Source: JBKPHS01 sp046729975
GTDB taxonomy: Bacteria; Actinomycetota; Thermoleophilia; Solirubrobacterales; Thermoleophilaceae
Direction of reading: 5' to 3'
Assembly: GCA_046729975.1 (NCBI GenBank)
Contig: JBKPHS010000148.1
Location: 1 to 41,888, forward strand
DNA length: 41,888 nt
Both the position numbers and the translations under genes were made by a program. This document shows positions 14,644-22,221 of the stretch, piece after piece; positions within the stretch are counted from its first letter, which is position 1, and every line of letters starts with the position of its first letter. The notes under the pieces are model-generated. The model had not been told where the DNA came from, did not search any database, and saw only the letters and a list, made by a program, of their open reading frames with translations.

Positions 14644-17600
14644 TCAAGCCGAGCGCTGCAGAGCGACCCGCAACGTTCGCCCCTCGATCTCGACCGTCGC
14701 CTCGCCGCCCGCCCCGTCGTAGGCGAGCGTCGTCGCGAGCGTCTCGCCGCTGACGTATTCCTCGTGCGCGCGGACCGCGTCGAGCAGCTCAGGGTCCCCG
14801 CCCAGCTCGAGCGTGATGCGGTCCTCCACGTTGAGGCCGGCCGACTTGCGGGCGTTCTGCACCGCGTGGACGACCTCGCGCGCGAGGCCCTCGCGGCGCA
14901 GCTCGTCGTCGAGCTCGAGGTTGAGCGCGACGGCATGCGTGCCCGAGCGCTCGACCTGATAGCCCTCGAGCGGCTGGAGCACCAGCTGCACGTCGCCGGC
15001 CTCGAGCGCATGCTCCTGGCCGTCGATGTTCACCGCGACGTGGCCGCCTCCGCGCAGCGTCCCGGCGGCATGCTGGGCGTCCAGCGCCCCGACCGCGGCG
15101 GCCACCTGCGGCATCCGCTTGCCGAAGCGGGGCCCGAGCACGCGGTAGTTGGGCTTCAGCTCCCAGCGCCCGAGCTCGTCGGCCTCCGACACGAAGCGGA
15201 GCTGCCTGACGTTCAGCTCGTCGAGCACGAGCGGCTTGAAGCGCTCGATCGCCGCTCGCTCGCGCGGGGCCGCAACCACGACGGCCTCGCCGAGCGGCTG
15301 GCGCACCTTCAGCTTGGCCTGAGCGCGGGCGGCGCGCCCGAGCTCCACCGCGTCGCGTGCCACCGCCATGTCCTCCTCCAGCGCGGCGTCCCGCAGCGCG
15401 GCGTCCGGCTCGGGGTAGTCGCAGAGGTGGACGGACGGCTCGGAGCCGTCGATGTTCCCGTAGACCTCGTCGGCGATGAATGGCGTGAGCGGGGCCAGCA
15501 GCTTGCTGACCGTCACGAGGCATTCGCGCAGCGTTGCGAACGCCGCCTCGTCGCCGTCCCAGAAGCGGCGCCGCCCGCGGCGCACGTACCAGTTCGAGAG
15601 GTCGTCCACGAACGACGCGATAGCTCGGCCGGCGAACGTCGTGTCGTAGTCCTCGAAGCGGTCGATCGCGACCTCGATCGTGCCTTGGAGACGCGACAGC
15701 GCCCAGCGGTCCATGTCGGTCAGCTCCACCTCGGCGACGGGCTTTGGCTCGACGCCGTTCACGTTCGCGTAGAGGACGTGGAAGCCGTAGGTGTTCCAGA
15801 GCGTGAGCATGAACTGGCGGACGCTCTCGCCGACCGTCTCCACCGAGAAGCGGTAGCCCTCCCACGGCTGCTTCGAGGTGAAGTAGTACCAGCGGAACGC
15901 GTCCGCGCCGTGGCGATCGATCACGTCCCACGGTGAGACGACGTTGCCCCTGCTCTTCGACATCTTCTGGCCCTCGGCATCCACGATCAGGCCGAGGCAG
16001 AGAACCGTCCGGTAGGCGGGCACGCCGAACAGCAGGGTCGAGATGGCGAGCAGCGAGTAGAACCAGCCGCGCGTCTGGTCGATGGCCTCGCAGATGTAGT
16101 CCGCCGGGAACCGCTGATTGAAGACGTCCTCGTTCTCGAACGGAGCGTGCCACTGGGCGAATGGCATGCAGCCGGAGTCCCACCAGACGTCGATCACGTC
16201 CGGCACGCGCCGCATCTCGCCGCCGCACTGCTCGCAGGCGAAGGTCACCTCGTCGATGTAGGGCTTGTGCAGGTCGCCTGGGATCTCGGCCCCGAGCTCG
16301 CGCAGCTCCGCCAGCGAGCCGATGCAGCGGAGGTGCGCCTCGCCGCAGCGCCAGATGGGCAGGGGCGTTCCCCAGTAGCGCTCGCGCGAGAGCGCCCAGT
16401 CCACGTTGCCCCGGAGCCAGTCGCCCATGCGCCCGTGCTTGATGTGCTCGGGGTGCCAGTCGATCGACTCGTTGCCCGCCAGCAGGTCGTCCTTCACCGC
16501 CGTCGTCTTGACGTACCAGCTCGACTTCGCGTAGTAGAGAAGGGGTGTGTCGCAGCGCCAGCAGTGCGGGTAGGCGTGCTCGTACTCCTCGGCGCGGAAC
16601 AGCCGTCCCGCCGCGCGCAGCGCCTCGATGATGTCTGGGTCCGCGTCCTTGACGAAGCGGCCGGCGAACGGCCCCATGCGCTCGTCGAAGGTGCCGTCCG
16701 GGCGCACCGGGTTCTGAACCTCGATGCCGTACTGCTTGCCGAGCCGGAAGTCGTCCTCGCCGAAGGCGATCGCCGTGTGCACGATGCCGGTGCCGTCCTC
16801 GGTAGTGACGAAGTCGGCCTCGAGAACGGTGTGGCCGAGCGGCCCGTAGTCGGTGATGTAGTCGAAGGGCGGGTCGTAGCGCGTGCCGGCCAGCTTTGAG
16901 CCCTTCATGCGCTCGACGATCTCGGCTCCCTCGCCCAGCACCGGCTCGATGCGCGCCTCGGCGACGATGAGGGTCTCGCCGCCGACCCGCGCCTTCACGT
17001 AGGTCACCTCCGGGTCGACGGCCAGCGCCGCGTTCGAGAGCAGCGTCCACGGGGTCGTCGTCCAGCCGAGCAGGGACACGCCCTCCTGCCCACGCACGGG
17101 GAAGCGGACATAGACGCTCGGATCGACCACGTCCCTGTAGCCGAGCGCCACCTCGTGCGAGGAGAGCGCCGTGCCGCAGCGCGGGCAGTACGGCACAACC
17201 TTGTAGTCCTCGTAGAGGAGGCCCTTGTCCCAGACCTCCTTGAGCGACCACCAGACGGACTCGATGTACGTGTCGTCGAGGGTGAAGTAGGCGTCGTCGG
17301 TGTCGATCCAGAAGGCGATGCGCTCGGTCAGCCGGTTCCACTCGTCGATGTACGCGAGCACCGACTCCCGGCATCTCTGGTTGAACTCGGCGATGCCGTA
17401 GCGCTCGATGTCCTCCTTCGACTGGATTCCGAGCTCGCGCTCGATCTGGAGCTCGACGGGCAGCCCGTGGCAGTCCCATCCCGCCTTGCGGTGCACCACC
17501 TGCCCGCGCATCGTCCTGTAGCGCGGGAAGACGTCCTTGAACACGCGCGAGAGCACGTGGTGGGAGCCGGGCGGGCCGTTGGCCGTGGGTGGGCCCTCGT

Positions 17601-17736
17601 AGAAGACGAACTCGGGGCGGCCCTCGCGCCGGCGAATCGACTCGTGGAACACGTCACGCTCGCGCCAGCGGTCGAGCACGCGCTGCTCGAGCTCGGGGAA
17701 GGATTGGCGCGGATCGACGGGCTCGTACGGGCACAT
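14644..17736 (-). CDS. ileS: isoleucyl-tRNA synthetase, eukaryote-like (type 2) form
   Basis: A 1030-residue class I aminoacyl-tRNA synthetase. The N-terminus YEGPPTANGPPGSHHVLSRV holds the HIGH-motif position as GSHH (residues 57-60), the form seen in type 2 / eukaryote-like IleRS (compare GIHH in some bacterial lineages). KMSKS is at 591-595 (GQKMSKSRGN). The editing domain (CP1), anticodon-binding helices and a CEQCGGEM zinc-type site are present. It charges tRNA-Ile in the cytosol. Type 2 IleRS enzymes are known from other bacteria to be less sensitive to mupirocin; this is knowledge of the class, not of this protein. The ATG at 17736 is 15 bases after TAGAAT (17757-17752). Confidence 0.95.
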   Translation of the reverse strand: MCPYEPVDPRQSFPELEQRVLDRWRERDVFHESIRRREGRPEFVFYEGPPTANGPPGSHHVLSRVFKDVFPRYRTMRGQVVHRKAGWDCHGLPVELQIERELGIQSKEDIERYGIAEFNQRCRESVLAYIDEWNRLTERIAFWIDTDDAYFTLDDTYIESVWWSLKEVWDKGLLYEDYKVVPYCPRCGTALSSHEVALGYRDVVDPSVYVRFPVRGQEGVSLLGWTTTPWTLLSNAALAVDPEVTYVKARVGGETLIVAEARIEPVLGEGAEIVERMKGSKLAGTRYDPPFDYITDYGPLGHTVLEADFVTTEDGTGIVHTAIAFGEDDFRLGKQYGIEVQNPVRPDGTFDERMGPFAGRFVKDADPDIIEALRAAGRLFRAEEYEHAYPHCWRCDTPLLYYAKSSWYVKTTAVKDDLLAGNESIDWHPEHIKHGRMGDWLRGNVDWALSRERYWGTPLPIWRCGEAHLRCIGSLAELRELGAEIPGDLHKPYIDEVTFACEQCGGEMRRVPDVIDVWWDSGCMPFAQWHAPFENEDVFNQRFPADYICEAIDQTRGWFYSLLAISTLLFGVPAYRTVLCLGLIVDAEGQKMSKSRGNVVSPWDVIDRHGADAFRWYYFTSKQPWEGYRFSVETVGESVRQFMLTLWNTYGFHVLYANVNGVEPKPVAEVELTDMDRWALSRLQGTIEVAIDRFEDYDTTFAGRAIASFVDDLSNWYVRRGRRRFWDGDEAAFATLRECLVTVSKLLAPLTPFIADEVYGNIDGSEPSVHLCDYPEPDAALRDAALEEDMAVARDAVELGRAARAQAKLKVRQPLGEAVVVAAPRERAAIERFKPLVLDELNVRQLRFVSEADELGRWELKPNYRVLGPRFGKRMPQVAAAVGALDAQHAAGTLRGGGHVAVNIDGQEHALEAGDVQLVLQPLEGYQVERSGTHAVALNLELDDELRREGLAREVVHAVQNARKSAGLNVEDRITLELGGDPELLDAVRAHEEYVSGETLATTLAYDGAGGEATVEIEGRTLRVALQRSA

Positions 17737-17751
17737 GGCGGGAGCTTGAGG

Positions 17752-17774
17752 ATTCTAGGAGCGGGGCATAGGCT
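17752..17774. promoter_or_regulatory. divergent -10 elements for ileS and the NTF2-like gene
   Basis: The 44-bp divergent spacer holds TAGAAT on the minus strand (17757-17752; 15 bases before the ileS ATG) and TAGGCT on the plus strand (17769-17774; six bases before ATG 17781, the leaderless layout). Confidence 0.45.
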
Positions 17775-17780
17775 CGACCC

Positions 17781-18203
17781 ATGAGCGAGTCCGACGTCGC
17801 GGGGCTGCGTCGACTGTACGGTCGCGACTACGGGAGCCTTGACAGCGAGGAGGTCGACCGAGGCATGGAGGAGCTGCTCGCCTTCCTCGCGCCGGACTTC
17901 GAGTGGCACCAGGACTCGCGCCTGTTCTCCGCCACGACGATCAAGGGCGCCGACGAGATGCGCCTCTTCCTCGAGGAGACACGGGACACCTTCGAGCAGT
18001 GGCGCTACGACGCGGAGCGCTTCGAGGAGCGCGAGGGCCAGATCGTCGTGACGGGCCGGATCGTCGGTCGCGGCCGCCGGGGCGGCGAGCCGTTCGAGTC
18101 CGAGTTCGGCCACGTGTGGACGTTGCGGGACGGCCGCGGCGTGCGACTCGACAGCTGGTTCGACGCGGTGAAGGCGCTGCGCGCCGCGGGCCTTGGGGAC
18201 TGA
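17781..18203 (+). CDS. NTF2-like/SnoaL-like domain protein
   Basis: A 140-residue soluble protein. LRRLYGRDYGSLDSEEVDR, then LLAFLAPDFEWHQDSRLF, an internal IKGADEMRLFLEETRDTFEQ segment and a final strand set (VVTGRIVGRGRRGGEPFE, GHVWTLRDGRGVRLD) fit the cone-shaped NTF2/SnoaL fold. Many such proteins are small ligand-binding or isomerase-like enzymes of unknown substrate. Asp and His in the pocket (WHQDS) are suggestive but not diagnostic. Its stop (TGA) directly abuts the stop of the convergent MarR gene. It is probably leaderless. Confidence 0.75.
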   Translation: MSESDVAGLRRLYGRDYGSLDSEEVDRGMEELLAFLAPDFEWHQDSRLFSATTIKGADEMRLFLEETRDTFEQWRYDAERFEEREGQIVVTGRIVGRGRRGGEPFESEFGHVWTLRDGRGVRLDSWFDAVKALRAAGLGD

Positions 18204-18632
18204 CTAGGCCGCGAGCTTCCGGCAGAGCTCGGCCAGCGAGCGCTTCTCCTCCTCGGCGAGCGCGGAAAAGGCGCCGCTCACACGCTGTGCGTGCTCGGGG
18301 AAGAGGCCGCTCACGAGCTCGGCACCGGCGCCGGTGATCCGCACGAGCACCGCGCGGCGGTCCGGAGGGCGGCGGCCGCGGCTCACCAGTCCACGCGCCT
18401 CCAGCGTCGAGCTGACCTCGGTCGCGTTGGCCTTGCTGTGACCGAGGCGGCGCCTCAGCGTGCGCAACTCGAGCTCGCCGCCCGCCGTGGTCAACACCAC
18501 CAGCATCGCGAATCCGGCCGCCGAGATGCCCTCGCGCTCGAGCTCGGCCGCGAGCCGGCGCCGGACGGCCGACTCGGCTCGCACGAGCGCGTCGAGAGCA
18601 CGGTGAGCGAGCGCGTCTTCGACCTCGAGCAT
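18204..18632 (-). CDS. MarR-family transcriptional regulator
   Basis: A 142-residue winged-helix regulator. The order is an N-terminal dimerisation helix (ALDALVRAESAVRRRLAAEL), AAGFAMLVVLTTAGG, the recognition region LRRRLGHSKANATEVSSTLE, the wing RGLVSRGRRPPDRRAVLVRI and a C-terminal dimer helix (LAEEEKRSLAELCRKL). MarR proteins usually repress an adjacent gene and respond to small phenolic or oxidising compounds; the target is unknown. TAGCAT at 18647-18642, nine bases before the ATG, is a leaderless -10 candidate. The MerR-like gene, which is on the same strand and lies upstream of it in the direction of transcription, ends 41 bases before its start. Confidence 0.9.
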   Translation of the reverse strand: MLEVEDALAHRALDALVRAESAVRRRLAAELEREGISAAGFAMLVVLTTAGGELELRTLRRRLGHSKANATEVSSTLEARGLVSRGRRPPDRRAVLVRITGAGAELVSGLFPEHAQRVSGAFSALAEEEKRSLAELCRKLAA

Positions 18633-18673
18633 CGCGAGGCGATGCTACGTCCGGGCGCGGACGCGTCGGGCTT

Positions 18674-19570
18674 TCAGGCCTCGGCGGTCATGCGCATCCC
18701 CGGCTCCATCGCCTGGTCGGATGCGCCGCTCGCGGGGTGGATCGTGCCGCCCTCGATGACGATTTTCAGGTTCTCGACGGCCTCGGTGGGCCGCGCCCCG
18801 AGCGAGGGGATCGAGTGGTTGCCCGACACCGGCATCGCGTCGCGGTACTCGAATACCTTTGCCGGCGAACCGCTCTGGCGCACGCTGTACACGAGGCGCC
18901 CCACGACGTCGAGCGTGGCGCTCGTTCCGCAGACGACCAATGCGGCCGGACCCACCGCCCGCATGGCGCGAACCACGCGCTCCTGCGCAAGGCCGATCGA
19001 CAGCAGCAGCACCCTGAAGCCGGCGCGCCGCAGCGCGAGCTCGAGCGCCTGGACCTGGAGGGCCTCGGCGTCGAGCATCGCGCTCGAGTCGAACAGGAGC
19101 ACGCCCTCCGGCCGCGTGGCGGCGGGCACGACGCGGCGCGCGGCGTGCATCCAGCCGGTTGCCCAGCGGCAGGCGAGCTCGTACTCGGCCTCCCGCGCCT
19201 CGCGGCCCTGAGCGATCTCGATCGCGGGAAGCAGCAGGTCCTCGACGCTGCGCTCGACGGAGCGCACTGAGAGGCTCTCCTCCATGACCCGATCGGCGAG
19301 CTGCTCGTCGAAGCGATCGAATGCCTCCACGAGCCGGGCGGCGGAGGTCGGCCCCTCGCCGCGCTGGCGCGCGACCTGGATGGCCGAGGAGATGTTGTGG
19401 GTCTCGAGCAGCGCACGCCGCAGCGCCTCGAGCTCGGCGAGGTCGTACTGGCGGTGGCCGCCGGCCGTGCGCCGGGGGCGGGGGTAGCCGAAGCGGCGTT
19501 CCCAGCTCCGCAGGGTGTTGGGGCTCACGCCGAGCAGCTCGGCTGCCGCGTTGGTTCGAATGCCGCTCAT
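18674..19570 (-). CDS. MerR-family regulator with degenerate B12-binding-like domain
   Basis: A 298-residue protein; ATG at 19570 gives the standard MerR N-terminus IRTNAAAELLGVSPNTLRSW, then ERRFGYPRPRRTAGGHRQYD. Residues about 75-140 form the helical part corresponding to the cap domain of CarH/LitR, and residues 150-270 have a Rossmann-like pattern (VLLFDSSAML, LALRRAGFRVLLLSIG, LVVCGTSATLDVVGRL). The cobalamin features of CarH are missing: the cap motif position E-H reads E129-Y130, and the DxHxxG loop of the cobalt-ligating His is replaced by DSSAMLDAEALQ. It thus probably binds a different ligand, or none. MerR regulators activate or repress by distorting promoter DNA; its target is unknown. 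Confidence 0.85.
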   Translation of the reverse strand: MSGIRTNAAAELLGVSPNTLRSWERRFGYPRPRRTAGGHRQYDLAELEALRRALLETHNISSAIQVARQRGEGPTSAARLVEAFDRFDEQLADRVMEESLSVRSVERSVEDLLLPAIEIAQGREAREAEYELACRWATGWMHAARRVVPAATRPEGVLLFDSSAMLDAEALQVQALELALRRAGFRVLLLSIGLAQERVVRAMRAVGPAALVVCGTSATLDVVGRLVYSVRQSGSPAKVFEYRDAMPVSGNHSIPSLGARPTEAVENLKIVIEGGTIHPASGASDQAMEPGMRMTAEA

Positions 19571-19625
19571 CGTCGTTTCCGGCGTTCCTCCCGCGAGGAA
19601 CCTCCAGGGCTTTGTCGCGGGTTCG

Positions 19626-19660
19626 ACCGGCTTCTTCAACCGGTGCATACGTTCTTGCAC
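19626..19660. promoter_or_regulatory. two adjoining inverted repeats, candidate MerR operator
   Basis: ACCGG-N9-CCGGT (19626-19644) and GTGCA-N8-TGCAC (19643-19660) sit 56-90 bases upstream of the MerR-like ATG (minus strand). The paired half-sites at roughly MerR spacing suggest an autoregulatory operator. Confidence 0.4.
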
Positions 19661-19710
19661 GGTTTCCTCTGCAACTATCGGCAGCCCGGGCGGCAACCTT
19701 GACGGTCGCT

Positions 19711-20229
19711 CTAGAGGTCCCGCTCGGATGCGCGCTCGATCGCGACGAGCGCTCCCCGCGGCGGGCCGCAGCTCGCGACGCGCGCCTCGAGCGGCCCGAC
19801 CCTTCGCTTGCGCTGATCCGCCACGATCACCGGGAGCACCGTCAGCTGACGCGTCCCGCGCGCCGCCCGCACGACGCTCGCGGCGAGCTCGTCGGCGCCG
19901 AGGGGGCTCGACATCCACTGGAGTAGGCTCGTCCCGAGCATCTCGCTCTCGGGCGCGAGCAGCCCCTCAGCGGCCTCGCTGACGGCGCTCACGCGAAGAG
20001 CGCGCGTGACGATCAGGAACGAGCTCTGCGGCGTCAGCATCGCGTCGCGGGGGCACGCGAGCAGGATGCCCATCCCGCACTCCGAGCAGACGCGCTCGCG
20101 ACCCTGCACGTCCGGGTGGGCGTTGCGACCCGAGAAGAGAGTTCCGCAGCGCGAGCAAAAGCGGATCCGGAACCTGTGTGTTCTGCCCGCGCCTCGCTCG
20201 AGGTCGCGGGCCGCGTGGGCCAGAGTCAT
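19711..20229 (-). CDS. zinc-ribbon protein with PAS-like C-terminal domain
   Basis: A 172-residue protein with no close family that I recognise. Residues 22-58 carry a zinc-ribbon-type pair of Cys knuckles (FCSRCGTLF and VCSECGMG), after a basic N-terminus. The rest (SFLIVTRALRVSAVSEAAEG and then GTSLLQWM, RQLTVLPVIVADQRKRRVGP) looks like a PAS fold, with a strand-helix-strand order that would bind a small molecule or partner. A role as a sensor or transcription-associated adaptor is inferred. It diverges from the lipoprotein gene and lies upstream of the MerR-like gene on the same strand, so it may share regulation with it. Confidence 0.6.
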   Translation of the reverse strand: MTLAHAARDLERGAGRTHRFRIRFCSRCGTLFSGRNAHPDVQGRERVCSECGMGILLACPRDAMLTPQSSFLIVTRALRVSAVSEAAEGLLAPESEMLGTSLLQWMSSPLGADELAASVVRAARGTRQLTVLPVIVADQRKRRVGPLEARVASCGPPRGALVAIERASERDL

Positions 20230-20399
20230 TCGTGACGCTTCCGTGGTCGGGTCGGGGGGATATCCATCTCCCCTTGGGGATCGATCAGAACACGGATCGC
20301 CCGAATCGGGTCCGGGGCTCAGGAATTGCCCGGTTCGCGACCGCGAACCTCACCGCGAAGCTCCAGCGCCCTGCCGTCGGGCCGTCCCGCCTGGACGGA

Positions 20400-20405
20400 T
20401 ACGAT
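20400..20405 (+). promoter_or_regulatory. leaderless -10 TACGAT, lipoprotein gene
   Basis: TANNNT hexamer seven bases before the GTG at 20413. Confidence 0.5.
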
Positions 20406-20412
20406 CGCCGCG

Positions 20413-20862
20413 GTGCACCGTCCGCTCCTGCCGGCAGTCGTGCTGCTCGCCGCGGCGCTCACCGCCTGCGGCAAGGAGGACGCGCCGAGCCTGCCGGCGG
20501 AGTGCAAGACGGGGCCAGGGGCGGTCCGTTCGGCCCTCGCCGCCGCGCCCGCCCGCGTGTCGCTCGAAGGGACGGCGATCTCCGGCTGCGTCGACCACGC
20601 GAGCGACTCGGCGGACGTGCAGGCGATGGGCTTCACGCTGGTCTCCGTGGCGGAGGACCTGGCCCAGGAGGCGCGCCGGGCGCCGGACGGACGGGCGGCG
20701 CTCGAGCTCGGCTATCTGGTCGGGGCCGCCGAACGAGGGGCTGCGAGGACGCAGGGCATCCACGACGAGCTCGTCAATCGGCTCCGTCAGGAGCTCCTGC
20801 TGGTGAACACCCGCAGGGCGGCGTTCCGCCGCGGCGAGCGCGCGGGCCGGGCGTCGGGCTGA
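20413..20862 (+). CDS. small secreted lipoprotein of unknown function
   Basis: A 149-residue protein. The GTG at 20413 directly begins a lipoprotein signal: VHRPLLPAVVLLAAALTAC with the lipobox LTAC and the modified Cys at residue 19. The mature part is helical, with two Cys (ECKTG and SGCVDH) that could pair, and ends in a basic Arg-rich helix (NTRRAAFRRGERAGRASG). No family is recognised. The start choice rests on the signal peptide and on the TACGAT element just upstream. Its stop is followed immediately by the promoter of fumC, so the two are probably separately transcribed but in the same direction. Confidence 0.7.
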   Translation: MHRPLLPAVVLLAAALTACGKEDAPSLPAECKTGPGAVRSALAAAPARVSLEGTAISGCVDHASDSADVQAMGFTLVSVAEDLAQEARRAPDGRAALELGYLVGAAERGAARTQGIHDELVNRLRQELLLVNTRRAAFRRGERAGRASG

Positions 20863-20864
20863 GA

Positions 20865-20870
20865 TAGCCT
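20865..20870 (+). promoter_or_regulatory. leaderless -10 TAGCCT, fumC
   Basis: TANNNT hexamer seven bases before the GTG start at 20878, inside the 15-bp gap after the lipoprotein stop. Confidence 0.55.
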
Positions 20871-20877
20871 GAGAGCC

Positions 20878-22221
20878 GTGGCCGTGCACGAGCGCGAAGG
20901 AGGGCGAGTGGCCGAGGAGCTGTGGGGTGCAGAGACCCGCAAGGCCGTCGACAACTTCCCCGTCTCGGGGGAGCGGATCCCCGCCCCTGTGATCCACTGG
21001 CTCGGGCGAATCAAGGCCGCCGCCGCCCGCACGAACGCCGAGCTCGGGCTGCTCGATCCGGACCTGGCGGAGCGCATTGCCCGGGGCGCGGACGAGGTCG
21101 CCCACGGCCGGCACGACGACCAGTTCCCGATCGACGTCTTCCAGACGGGCTCCGGGACCTCGTCGAACATGAACGCGAACGAGGTCATCGCGACCCTCGC
21201 CGGCGACCCGGCGCACCCGAACGACGACGTGAACATGGGGCAGTCGTCGAACGACGTCTTCCCCTCCGCCGTGCACCTGGCCGCCGTCGCCGAGACGACC
21301 GACCGGCTGCTGCCTGCGCTCGAGCGCCTGGCTGGAGCGCTCGAGGCCAAAGCGAGCGAGTTCGCGAACGTCGTCAAGGCTGGGCGCACCCACCTGATGG
21401 ACGCCGTTCCGGTCACGCTCGGGCAGGAGTTCGCGGGCTACGCGGCCCAGATCAGGCTCGGCCGCGACCGCGTCGCCGGCACGCTGCCCCGAGTGGCACA
21501 GATCCCGCTCGGCGGCACGGCGACCGGCACCGGCCTGAACACGCACGCCGAGTTCGCCGCTCGCGTGCGGGCGAAGATCCGCGAGGCCACCGGGGTGCCC
21601 GCCGAGGCGCCGGCGGACCCGTTCGAGGCGCAGGCGAATCGCGACGCGCTGGTGGAGCTCTCGGGCGCGCTCAAGGTCGTCGCCGTCTCGCTCACGAAGA
21701 TCGCGAACGACCTCGCCCTGATGGGCTCGGGGCCGCGGGCCGGGCTCGGCGAGATCCTGCTGCCCGAGCTTCAGAAGGGGTCGTCGATCATGCCGGGCAA
21801 GGTGAACCCGGTGATCCCCGAGGTGGTGCTCCAGGTGGCTGCGCAGGTCATGGGGAACGACGTGGCCGTGACGGTCGCCGGCAGCCAGGGCCAGTTCGAG
21901 CTGAACGTCCGGGTGCCGCTGATCGCCCGCAACGTCCTCCAGTCGATCGGCCTGCTCGCGAGCGCCTCGACGCTGCTCGCGGAGAAGTGCGTCCCCGGCA
22001 TCGAGGCGAACGAGGAGATGACGAGACGCCACGGCGAGTCGACGCCGGCCATCGCCACCGCGCTGAACCCCTACATCGGGTACGACCGCGCGACCGAGAT
22101 CGTCAACGAGGCGGTCGCCTCACACCGGACGATCCGCGAGGTCGCCCGGGAGAAGGGCGTCGACGACGATACGCTGGACCGCGCCCTAGATCTCGAGTCG
22201 ATGGCCCGGCCGCACGGCTAG
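20878..22221 (+). CDS. fumC: class II fumarate hydratase
   Basis: A 447-residue fumarase of the argininosuccinase/fumarase superfamily. It hydrates fumarate to (S)-malate in the TCA cycle. FQTGSGTSSNMNANEV and GQSSNDVFPSAVH are the substrate-binding segments, GRTHLMDAVPVTLGQEF the catalytic-base region, and GSSIMPGKVNP the family signature at residues 301-311, with the catalytic Ser loop at 302-303. The length and motifs favour fumarase over aspartase. It starts with GTG. A second ATG or GTG (VAEELWGAETRKA) 11 codons in is an alternative start. Its stop shares CTAG with the stop of the convergent membrane protein gene. Confidence 0.95.
   Translation: MAVHEREGGRVAEELWGAETRKAVDNFPVSGERIPAPVIHWLGRIKAAAARTNAELGLLDPDLAERIARGADEVAHGRHDDQFPIDVFQTGSGTSSNMNANEVIATLAGDPAHPNDDVNMGQSSNDVFPSAVHLAAVAETTDRLLPALERLAGALEAKASEFANVVKAGRTHLMDAVPVTLGQEFAGYAAQIRLGRDRVAGTLPRVAQIPLGGTATGTGLNTHAEFAARVRAKIREATGVPAEAPADPFEAQANRDALVELSGALKVVAVSLTKIANDLALMGSGPRAGLGEILLPELQKGSSIMPGKVNPVIPEVVLQVAAQVMGNDVAVTVAGSQGQFELNVRVPLIARNVLQSIGLLASASTLLAEKCVPGIEANEEMTRRHGESTPAIATALNPYIGYDRATEIVNEAVASHRTIREVAREKGVDDDTLDRALDLESMARPHG

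Noticed and set aside
14789..17479. Open frame of 896 codons inside ileS on the same strand
   Set aside because: It is an out-of-frame shadow of ileS with Arg/Gly/Ala-rich composition and no domain pattern; long shadow frames are usual at this GC content.
20266..20282. TCCCC-TT-GGGGA inverted repeat upstream of the lipoprotein gene
   Set aside because: The stem is only 5 bp and no features suggest it is more than chance in GC-rich DNA.
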